Shown here in pieces: positions 13,101 through 25,100 of a stretch of DNA of 64,000 bases. Below the pieces are notes generated by a model. It saw only the letters and a list, made by a program, of their open reading frames with translations. It was not told where the DNA came from and did no database searches. Each line of letters starts with the position of its first letter. Position 1 is the stretch's first letter. Source of the stretch: Apostichopus japonicus. Taxonomy: Eukaryota > Echinodermata > Holothuroidea > Aspidochirotida > Stichopodidae. Made by a program: the position numbers and the translations under genes. The stretch spans positions 12,717,917 through 12,781,916 of the forward strand of contig NC_092571.1 of the NCBI RefSeq assembly GCF_037975245.1, in the 5' to 3' direction.

Positions 13101-16100
13101 GACATTGGCTATAATTGTCACATGACAATCATTCCCATTGAAATTAAATTCATACCTCATGAAGTGATTGTTTTGCTCATCTGACTCTTCTCTTTGTTAC
13201 CATATGCTGTATTTTTGGTTTTGATGATAATCATAACCAATGCATTCATAAAGGCGTATGTGTGTGCGAGTGCGTTTGTGACGCCCAGCTTGTAAACATG
13301 ATATAGAAAGGAAGGTCAGACCAATTCATATTTACTGTGTAGAAGTACCACTTTAAATACAAGAAGTCTATTGTTTTGGTCGAGGTCAAAGGTCATTTGG
13401 GGTCACCCGGGGTCAAATTGTGAAAACCTTGTAAACACGATATCTCAAGAAGGGAAGGTCGGACTAACTTCATACTTAGTGTGGAGATGTACCACATTGA
13501 GTACAAGAAGTCTATTGTTTTGGTGGAGGTCAAAGGTCATTTGGGGTCACCAGGGGTCAAATTGTGAAATCCTTGTAAACACGATATCTCAATATTGGGA
13601 GTTTGGGCAGACCTTTAATTTAGTGTGTAGAAGTACCACATTGAGTACAAGAAGCCTTTTGTTTTTTGTAGAGTTGGTCATTTGGGTTCATCAGTGGTCA
13701 AATCTTGAAACCCTTGTAAACATGTACACCCTCACTATACGTTACATCAGATTCATAAAGAAAACTGCTCATGTTACATCATCGAAACCACAATGCATTT
13801 TTGCATTCTGGTGAATTCATTAAAATTTTCATTCATTTAAGTATTGAAAACAAAACAATTATGAAATCCATAGGAAAGGTTAAATCCTAGAATCTTGAAA
13901 GAGGTGGGTAGCATGATGGATGGGTGGTTGTTTTTTTTTGGGGGGGGGGGAGGGGTTGGGATGGCTTCTAGGGTCTATTGAAAATTTGCTATCATTAAAA
14001 TGAGTAATTATTCAATACTGAAAAACTTGGTGTCAGCGGTGGGATGTTATGTATGGCTTTATTAAATGAAAGAGTACTGGGTGCTTAAAGTGGATATAAA
14101 CCTCATAGACCAGGACATGTAATTCCTAATGGTATTTGTACAAAACAAATAGTGATTAAACATACACTGGTGCCAGCAGTGGGATGTTATGCATTACTTC
14201 AGTAAATGAAAGAGTACTGTGTGCTTAAAGTGGATGTAAATCTCATGGACAAAGGACATGTTATTCCTATGGTATTTGTAAAAAACAAATGAGTGATATA
14301 CATACACTGGTGTCAGCAGTGGGTATGGATGACTTCATTAAATGAAAGAGTACTGTGTGCTTAAAGTGGATATTAATCTTATGGACAAGAACATGTAATT
14401 CCTAATGGTATTTGTACAAAACAAATGAGTGATAAACATACCTTGGTGTCAGCAGTGGGATGTCATGTATTACTTCAGTAAATGAAATAGTATTGGGTGC
14501 TCAAATAGGGATAAATCTCTACTTTTAGAGGATTTAATTAAATTTTAAAGTTAATGATCACGACACAACAGAAATGGGTTACAAGATTATTTTGTTTTCT
14601 TTTGGAACGACGTACAAAGTGGGGTGAGGGGGGGGGAGGAGAGTTTTGTTGGTTGTGACCCTGTGTTCATCTGTGGAGTTAAGAAAGGATAATTACACAT
14701 GAATTGTCTTTTGATCTGAGAACCAACATACCCAATTAGCCTCAGTAACATTGTTCAAACAGGTACTCGTGTTTCTCTTGTGATTTCAGTAAATTCATTA
14801 AAGATAACTCATTTCTAATAGTTGCTTAACGTTCTCATCCCAGCAGAGAAAGTCTCGTTCGGAATCTTCCGAGTCCGAGAGTGCCGAAGACGGCAATCTT
14901 GAACTCTGCGTAGGAAAGAGGAGCAGTCTACGGCGCAACTCTTCCGCTCCGCCTCAACCCTGGAAGAAGAAGTCTATTATTTTGTCCAAGCAGCTGTCAG
15001 ATTTGGTCAAGTACACAAGATCGGTAGCCTTCTCTGGCTTTCCTGCTGATAGTAAGATTTCTTCAGCTTTAGTTTTTATATTGCTTTTTGGTATTTTTTT
15101 TTGTTCAATTTATTGCAATTTTTCATTTTTATTTTTTTATTTTGTTTCATTTTATTCTTTTATTTTTTTGAAATTTTTATTTTTCAGTTTTCAATTTTTC
15201 ATTTTATTGCAATTTTTCTATAATAATTTACAGCCATTTGTATTCATTTTGGTATTCCCCCCACCCCTCCCTCCTTTGGCAATTTTTAAGCTAAGGAACT
15301 CTACAACAGTGTGATTTATTTGTAATCTCAATTTAAACAAACCCTACTCTGTTGTCTGGATTGTTTGCATGTTTGTAATATATTTTAAAAGAAAAGAAGA
15401 AGTTTGGAAAGAAAAAGTCACATCAATTATAATGTGATAATGTGTCAGTTATAATGGGAATGCTTAGCCGGGTATCAATGAAGGCCAAAAAATCCCAGAT
15501 AGTTGCAAGTTCCCTCTTTATAAAAGAACAACTGTACTTCAATTGAACCTCGTTATTATTACTGGAATGAGTTTTGGATGGTAGCTGACCAAAAAGTCCT
15601 CTTTGCCAGTAGATAATATATAATATATGTAATATATATATATATATTCCTAAAAGAATGTGTCATAATAATGTCCCATAAGCTCACAATGGGTCATACA
15701 TTATGTTTCTTATAGCTTACCAAATGTTCTCAACCTTTCAAATCCACTTCACCCCCACCCCCACCCCAAATCCCCTTACGAGCACTTTTCACTTTTGTGG
15801 ATTTTTGGAGAGTGCAGACCTTTGAGAAAGATCAATATACTGTTATTTTTGGTGACTTTTTAGCATTTGTTTTAGCATGCTACAATTAACCATGGTGAAA
15901 AGACATTTATTTCAACGTTCTGTTTCAGTGCCCTGCTGGGAACTGCCATCGCTGGGTGAGATGAGGGCCAGTAATCTCGTAGCCACCAGATCGAGAGAAT
16001 TTGTCAACTTCACAGCCAGAAATCTGTGCCGAGTCTATCCATCGGCCTACCGTATAGATTCCAGTAACTATAGCCCTCAGCCGATGTGGAATTGCGGCTG

Positions 16101-19100
16101 TCAGTTAGGTAAGTTGCTCCATAAATTTGTCATCTTTTTCATCCTTTGGATGCCCTCCAGCATTTTGGTGACCCAAAGCGATGCAAAGAGATAGTAAGTC
16201 TTACGGAACAACTCGAGGCACAATTTTAATGTTGATCTGTCATGGTTTGGGGGAGGTGGGGGGGGGGAAGAGAAAATTTGAGTAATTTGGAAATGTTTGC
16301 ATAGTGTTGGTTTTAAAAATATTTCACTACTGAAATATAATAAACCTTCTGAAATCTCCTGACTAAAGCTAAAATCGATTACATTTACACCAAAGTGTTA
16401 CAGTTACACCAAAGCCTAATGTTAACTTCAAAAACCACTATTATTTTCAATATTCGACCATTTAAGATTTGTGTTTTCACTTGAAACAAACAAGAGAGCA
16501 ACCAGTTAACATAATCCAGCATCCTTTTGTGTTCTTTACAAATTGTTAATAATTGTTATTTTTTAGCCATAAAATGCTATTTTGCTGTAACTGTGTTGCT
16601 TCCAAGGAGCTGATCTAATGGTCTTGTGAATTAGACTTTGTAGTCCAGTCATTTTGATTGATGGACCTCTAATATAAGAATGGTCATTTCTCAAAAATTG
16701 TAATTATGGTATAGCAATAGAGCCTGGAGGCTAGCAGTGGTATTTAGAGGACTGCAACTGGGGTGGGCACAAAATTTCTCTGGCAGACCGCAGAAAACAC
16801 GTTTGGATACCGACTATACTCCTGTGACCAAAATTGACACATTATATTATATAGAAAATTAATAAAGTTCTACGAAAGCATAGTCCATATGTTACAAGAT
16901 CCAAAATCAGAACAGGGGAATTTTAATCTACCTTCTGTGCCATTTCTAGAATTATCATCAGCTATATATGATAAATTGATCAGATTTTAAGGATAATTTT
17001 TCTTTTCTTCGTATAGACATAATTAACACATAGGAAACTGTTTCACCATTTTGTAATTTTCAAATTCCAACCCTAAATATCACTTAACTGTTTTTGTTTT
17101 TTTGAAGTATGCTTTTGTTTTCAGTATTCAAAATTTTGTTTATAGAAATGTAACACTCTTTGCTATTAAAATATTAATGTTTCCAGTACATGGAACATCT
17201 TATGTAGAGCTGGCTAGATCAATTTTGAAAGTGCAAGGATAACATTCTTGGTTCCAGCTGAATGGTAATTTTTTAATTAAGGAGGATGTGAGTCTACTTT
17301 GACCTCCCGGTTTTTATTGTTTTTCTTTCTTCTCTGAGGAACATGCTGGCTAATTATACTACCTTTGGGGCTGCAATAATTACTTAAATTTCTACAACCT
17401 GGTATAGGCCTACATATGAGAGATTGCAGAGTGGCTTGCATGTTTGCTCTAATACCAAATGTAATTTTCCCGTCATATCACCTCATTTCTATTCGCACAT
17501 CTAATTTCTAATATTGTCCTTTTATTTTTTGGGGGTGATGGGGTTTGGGTGGTGGGGTGGGGATTGGGGTTGGGGAGGGTGTTAAGTGTAATGTCTTTGG
17601 TTGGGGTGTCCGCAAATAGGGCGAGGGGCCCGGGTTCGAATCCCGGTGGAGGCTGGAAGTTTTTTCACTGTTCTGGATTTTTCAACTCACAACGATTTCA
17701 ATTACATATATCATTGAGATCGTAATGAGTTGGAAAATCCAGAACAGTGAAAAAACTTCCAGCCTCCACTGAGATTCGAACCCGGGCCTCCCGCATTTTA
17801 TGCGGACACCCCAACCACCAGGCCATGGACGCTGATTGTTTGTCCAGAGGTTCGAAAGGCAGCTCGTGTTCACTTTCAGTTTTCCATTTTGCAATTGCCT
17901 ATTAAATAAGGTTTTGTTAAATACATCCACACATTGTCCTAATTTATGTTCAATACTAGGGCCTAAAAAAAGTGTAAATTTTTATAGAAGAGAATATTAG
18001 AATGGAACTGATGTCTTAATATATTATTATTATAATTTGTTTTTTTGCTCTACAGTTGCCCTAAACTACCAAACAGAAGGTCGAGTTATGCAGTTAGCAA
18101 GAGCTAAGTTCATGTCCAACGGAAATTGTGGCTACGTCCTCAAACCTCAGGTTATGCGCGAAGGTGAGGTTACAAAATTGACTTATTTTGAGCAGGCTTT
18201 CTTACTGATTTCTCTCCCTCGTGTTTGAACGTGTTTCTCCAATTGTGAGATCTTTAATCACACGTAACTGATGACCACATTTCTACACTTTCTTCTTCAA
18301 CAGAGACGTGTGCATTTGAACCTAATTTATGCGATCCACTGACCAATCAGAAGAAGTTATTAACAATAAGAATCATCAGCGGACAACAGCTTCCAAAACC
18401 TCCTCAGAGCTTACTTGGGGAGAGGGGTGAGGTAAGTAAAAGCTAGGGCATACCCAGTTTTTACGAAGTATATTTAAACAAAATTCATACAAGATGTGTT
18501 TTTTAAAACCTTGTCTGCGGGAGGAATTTTGCAGGCCTTTTTGACAATGGTTGCCATAATTCATCTTAAGAGAGGAGAATGGTATGGTGCCTTGGAAGGG
18601 GCAGGTCTTATTAATGATGGTTGCCATCTTTCATCTGAAGAAGGGAGCCTCACAGTATGGGGCCTCGGGAGGGGTGTAAATTGAGGGATTCCCTTCCGTG
18701 TTTTGAGAACAATTTGATTTGATGATATGACTCAGTGCAAGAGGCTGGAGTGGACTTGTGGATCAAGTTGTTTGGTTTTCATGTCCAGGGCTTCTGCTCT
18801 ATCTTGGCTAGTGACTTTTACTTTTAAAGAATCACTGAAATGGCAGCAGACTTGAAGTTAATATGCAGTATGCCTTGAAGATCAGAACAGTGAGAGGACT
18901 AGTACTAACTAGTCTTGTTCAAGACCCTGGCATTCTGCTGTTACTTTGCCTGTCACAATTAATATCAGTGCGCTCTCACATCCTCTTTCCAACATCTGTC
19001 AAAACCAGGTTCGTTTAAAGGCCGATTCTCCTGAAAAGCAGATTTGTGGAAAGGCGCCCTCAGTTTGTGTCATAATTCGACGATATTGAATATGGAACGA

Positions 19101-22100
19101 ACGTTTTGACAAAGACTAAGTACTAACTGACAATTGGGCATTTCTGAGCTCAAGTTGGAGCAGATTAAGGCCGGTCATCACCATCGAGAATTACAAATTT
19201 ATTGGAAGTTTACAGGTCCAGATGACAGTCACACATACAAGATCTGGATGTATGGTTATTTTATTATTATGATTTTAAAATCATTTTGTGATAAAAAGAG
19301 GTTTGCCAGTCCGACTAAATGGGGAAATTTATTTTTTCTTCATTTCCACCATTATTTTACAGATTATTGATCCATATGTTGAGGTTGAAGTGATTGGCCT
19401 TCCAATTGACTGTATCAAAGCAGTGACAAAAACAGTTCAAGATAACGGTAGGAAAATAATCCCTCTCATCTCGCTCTCCAGTAAAAAAATCTCTAGATTT
19501 CTATTAAAAAATCTGTAGATTTCTAGTAAAAAAATCTCTAGATTTCAGTGCATTTGTATCTTTTGCATCAATCAAAGTTATTTAAATTCGGCTATAAAAA
19601 TCAAGTTCTGTTTCTGATGTAAATTAGCCCTCTGGTCAGTGTGGATAGGGTTTCCACAATGCCCAGTACATCAGAGTCAGTGATGAGGGGGAGGGGGAGG
19701 TGGAGGTGGGGGAGGGGGAGGGGGACGAGGAGAGGTAGTAGAGTTGCTCGTCAACATCAGGGTGAATAATTCTGTAAAGCCTGTTCCCTCGTTTGTAGCC
19801 ATTTGCAGAATCATAACGTGAACTCAGAACTTGCTCTTCATTCTATATCAAATTTAATTTATTTTTATGGGAATGGAAAAAGGGGTATGAGGGATTGAAG
19901 AAAGATATGAGGGAGAGGGGGAGGGGGGGGGAAGGGTTTGGTATGATATTGTTTGCACTTTTCAACAATGTTGCTTATTTATGTTACAATTGTACACCTG
20001 ATCAGGGCTATACTGCCCTACTGGTTTATCAGCTCAGAACCAGGGTCCGAGGTCTCCAGGTGTACATGCCGAAGGCCCGATCTCATCCTGGTCGCCCGAT
20101 GTGCCAATTCTATAATTATTATTAACGTATTATTATTTACAAGGTCCCAATAAAAGTCAATTGGTTCACTTGACCACCCAGTACCAAGTTATGTCATGAT
20201 TCACCCCACCCCCCACCACCCACCCCCGTGCATCTGATCCCCTAGCTGTCCTCCTCATTTGCACCCTGTCTGCTCGCTGGCTACGATAATGAATCGTTCG
20301 ACTCCTGTAGGCCCTAGAATTTCTAAACTTTGTCCAAATAATGTGTAAAATAATTTTTCATTAATACTCAAGATGAAAAATGAGGAACTTTATTTTCACT
20401 TTTTTTCACTTTTTTTCGGGGGCAGGTTTCAACCCAAATTGGAACCAGACAGTCTTCTGTACGTTGCATATGCCAGAAATTGCTCTGATCAGATTTGCTG
20501 TTTGGGACGAGGATCCAATCGGCAGAGACTATATCGGTCAGGCAACGTTCTCAGTCCGGAGTTTATTGCCAGGTAAGGTCAAGTTGCAAGTGTGTACCCG
20601 TTTGAGCCTTAAGGGGAGGCGGGGTGTTTTGGGAGGGGGGGGGGGGTTGATTTGAAAGCCGAAAACATAAAATGCCTAAAATTGCAGTTGCTGACGCCAA
20701 GTCCCATAAGAGTACCTTCCCCTTGGAAATATTATTTTTTTTTTTTTTTTTAATTTAGACATCAAACAGTGCAGTGTAGGCCATATTTAGACCGCACACT
20801 TTTTTGAAAGGGGAAGTGTACACCCCTATGAAACCCTCTCCCCTACCTGTGTCCACACATAATATAAAGGGTTTGCAATTAGGTTCACACAAAAAAAAAA
20901 ACTGAATGTGTATGTACAGAATTTTGATCTTGCAGCGATGAATTTCCGTCTCACTGAGGTCAAACTGAGGGGGTGTGGTGGGGTGCTTGGAGTTGGGGGG
21001 GGCAGAGTGATCTTGTAGTCCACTACTACCAATCAGATTTATCTTTTGCTTTGCATGACATATTTGTTCAATTAAATTTCTCTTTTTTTACCCATTAAGG
21101 CTACCGACACATTCATCTTGAAGGCTTGGACCATGCGACTCTTTACATTCACGTCATGATAGAAGATTTTGATGAGAAGGTATAAGTTATGAGCAAGTTT
21201 CTGTGATTTGAATAATCATGTACAAATCAGTGTAGCTCTTTATGTAAAAATATGAACACTTCTTAGACGAACTGTTTAGAAAAATGATTTTTTTCTTTTT
21301 CTTTCTTGACCCATCTGGATTAGCATTTAAATATCATAGACCCATTAATATCTATATGCTGTGAAATAAGTTTTGTGTGAGTCAATTGGCTCCCTTCAAG
21401 TTTCATTGTGTCTATACATGTGTCTAAACAACAACTGCAGAAAATAAAAGAAATATGTGAGCTACTGTATGATGAGATAAGCACAACTTCACAGGTCTGA
21501 CCGGGATGGGATATATGGGTTGGGGTAGGGGAGCATGCCCTCCAAAAAAAGGAGATTTTCAACATCAAAAATAAAGACCTACTGACTGTCATATAATTAT
21601 GTCTACCCCCAATAGATTAAGTTCTGCAAATGATGGAAACCACAGAATTATGGGAATCTGACCCTGGCCAAGGGTTCTTTGCCAGGCCCCTGGACCCCAG
21701 GCCTTAGAAAGAGGGGTTCCATGATATTTGTCCCTGTTGCTGGACCTGACTCCGGTTGCCCTGCAACCACATTTCGTTGTGTATGCTTTAAAATCAATTG
21801 TTTGGTCTTCGATATCTCGTACAGACTTTGCACAGGTTAACTCGAGCCCGAAGCAGTAACAAGCACGACTATGCCAGGACCAAATCCGTGGACCTTGACA
21901 TCCCAGTGATGGGGTACGCCGGAGGCAAGTTGTCACCGAGGCGAGGGGGGAACAAGATACCCTTGACCCAGAGGTTTAACATCATGCGTAGACACACCGC
22001 TGCATCCATATTCATGGTGGGCGATTCATCGTCATCTTCCTCGGCCAGTCCGACCAAAACGCAGAACTCGACGACGACGGCCGCCGAGGAAGACACGATC

Positions 22101-25100
22101 CACAAGAACAACAAAGGAGAAGGTGAGAGCAACACTGAACACTTATTTATCTTGAAATATCAAACCCAAATGCACTCAATCGTAAAATTTCGGATACAGT
22201 TGAAATTGGCAACTTTAATATTCTGACTTACTTCCTAGCTGCCAACAAAAAAAATAAATCTCCGATGAAATGTCATGGGAAATATTGCCCATACTTTGTT
22301 AAAAAAAAAAAGAAGAATATAAAGGGAAGAAAAACAAGGCTCAACTGTCAAATGATGTAAGATTTTGACCTGACAGCATATTGTTTTCAAAGACCTTTCT
22401 GTGGGTCATAATCACACCCCAACCCTTAATGATAAACATCACTGAGTGAAAAACCTTGGAATGCCACACAAGTTGGGAGACCATTAGCAAAATATAACTT
22501 TATTAAACAATAAAGGAAAAATCAAGAAACTTTGAACATCTATAATTCAATTTCAACTGTATCCAGATGCAGGAAATTTTTACATTGCAAAAAAAGAACA
22601 TTAAAAAAAAAATATATTGCTAGAGAATTTACATTTATTAGGTACATCAATCTCCAGCAGAGCCCCTTAAGTCACATACAGTTTGATTCATGTTAAAATC
22701 GTATTTTGAGGAATACATGCAAATTTTTTTTTAAATATGAGTTTGAACATGAGGGCATGATCATAGATTTTTCAGTTTCATCCTTGTACCATATTCAGGG
22801 GCATAACTAGACATTTGTTTTTAGGGGACCCCAATGGTTTTCAAGAGCAGGCAGAAACTATTTTCTTAAAATAGGTGGAGGGGGGGGGGGAGGAAGGCAA
22901 GCAAACATATGTGGGGACGGGGAGAGGGAAAATTCAATTATCCTTTTTAACTTCAAATGACGTTTTTGTTTTATATATATTTTTTTCTTTTAACTTGCTT
23001 CTTTATTGGCAAAAGGCTCAAAATGCCATTGAGAGAGGTAAGTTTATTATCTACCTGTGTACTGCTGTTACTTCTTCTCTGGTGTTCAATAAACCTCTCG
23101 ACTGTACTTGTCTTGTTCTGTATTGATGTCATCCCTTCTGTTATCTTCTGACATGGCATCTGGATCGTTTTTAAAAACATTCCAGAAAAAGTATTAAAAC
23201 AGATCAAATATGGATCATACATCTAAACCCCCTCCCCGACCTTTCCCATTTGTGAACCTGTATCCATTGTGTGGAATGTTCCTTTGTACATACCTTCTCC
23301 TCAGCTAGTTGGGCATCTTTGCTTTATAAGGAGTTTTCCATGCATGGGATGTTGCTTTTCTAAAAGTTGATCCTGTTAGTTGATAATGTAACTGTACCTT
23401 GGTCTCTTTGATGTGGCGGCTGTTATGTATTTTCCAAGCTTCCATAGCATTTGTTATAATAGCCTCCATTTTATATGTAGTAACGTTGTTATTATCCACG
23501 TAGTTGCCTCTGGTAAGTTTCAGATACTTTTGAGGAAATATTAAGAAAGGGAAAGAAGCAATAAAGTATCCATTCCTAAAACAATGGTTATATTTCTTAT
23601 TACTTCCAGCTCCCAAATTTTCACAACAAAAATTATATTAAGTTTCTTTTGCAGTGTTCTTTTTGACATTATTGGGTTGTTGCTTGTTTTAGAAATCAAT
23701 CATGTGTATATACACATGGAATGTGAAAGGAAATCAGACCTAAGTTGTGATTTAAATGTATGTAGAAAATATGTAATCGTGAACACACCTTGACTGCTGG
23801 ATATGTTTGTATTCAAAATTAATTTAAATCTCATAAAAGTTCTTCAACTTCTTCAAAATGCACCCTTTCTCTCCACTATTCTGCGTACAGGTGCACCCAA
23901 TACTCTTTATACAGGGGCACTCGGGTATTAAATTTTAGTTGAGTAGCACATATAAAAAAGATGAGTCCTTCTCAAATGCATTCTATGGTCCAGTTTTCTA
24001 TCACCCCCTAAATGGGTCACTTGCCTGCGCAAATGGTTTTAGCATAGAGTAATGACTAATCAAGCACACAGCCTTTATTTTTTCATAGTGGCTGCCTTTA
24101 ATGAAACAAAATCAAGCAGTGGTAATATTCTAAAACTATAAGTGGAAGAAAATGTGATCTAGTCATCTGAAATTAACCATTTATTTTGTTGTTGTTATCA
24201 TTCCTTCCGACAGAGTTGCAAAGCGATGCCACCCCAGTTGCTCTCGATGCCATTACTACGATGTTGGAGATAGCTGAAATAGATATCGATATCGCCATGG
24301 ATGGTAGCACCAAGATACCCCTAAAGGCCCTCTCGAAGGTGTTTTCTCTAAACATTCCAGTTTCGTCGATTATCACTGGAGTCCGCGAGAAGAAACTCAG
24401 TCTCGACTGTGGGAGGCCCCTCTGCATGGACGCGGTGGAGGGAAACATTGCCAGTAACCGGGATAGCGTCGTCATGACGACTCTAGAGGAGAACGACGAG
24501 ACTCTGGAAGAGTTCTCGTTTCTATGGCAACAGGAGAGCGACTCTCTGCAGGAGTTGGTAGCACCGAACCGGGTGCACCACCCCGAGCACGCGTTCGTCG
24601 GTCTGGAGAACATTGCGGAACACAAGTCGATCGCTGGCTCCGCCGACGACCTCTCTTCATCGACAGACTCCTCCGATGAAGAGGATGGATACCTTCCCGG
24701 TCCATTCACCCTGGGATTGAGGTCCAAGGTCAACGGATGCCTCGAGGAGAGCGAAGACAGCGATTACGATATTGAAAGCGACAGCACAAATTCGGGTACT
24801 CTAAAAAGGCGAAAGACTTCGCAGGACAAAAAGAAATTAGAACAGACAAAAGTGAGTGGACATGTGATCAAAAGAGTTAAAGACAAAGAGCAGCCTTTCG
24901 AAACCAAGGTGGACATCTTTGCGGGCGATAGAAGCCGACTGTCCATGGCTATGGAAGAGCTCGGGGCCGATCTCCTCGGTATCATCGGTGACATTAACCC
25001 GAGGGCCAGCAGCATGGAACCTGTCCATGAGAAGGGATGCCACTGTGACTTCTGCCTCGTAGAGAGTTGCGGGTGCAGCGACGGCCAGTCGATATCAAAC

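Noticed and set aside
13371-13814. 147-codon open frame
   Set aside because: It runs through a 144-bp tandem repeat; the openness follows from the period being a multiple of three, and the peptide simply repeats.
17750-17835. Functional tRNA gene on the minus strand
   Set aside because: A- and B-box-like blocks exist but no acceptor stem or clear anticodon loop could be drawn; it is part of a palindromic SINE-like repeat.
22797-22900. Left end of a hAT-like element (caggggcataactaga)
   Set aside because: No matching inverted end or 8-bp duplication was found; may be a truncated copy.
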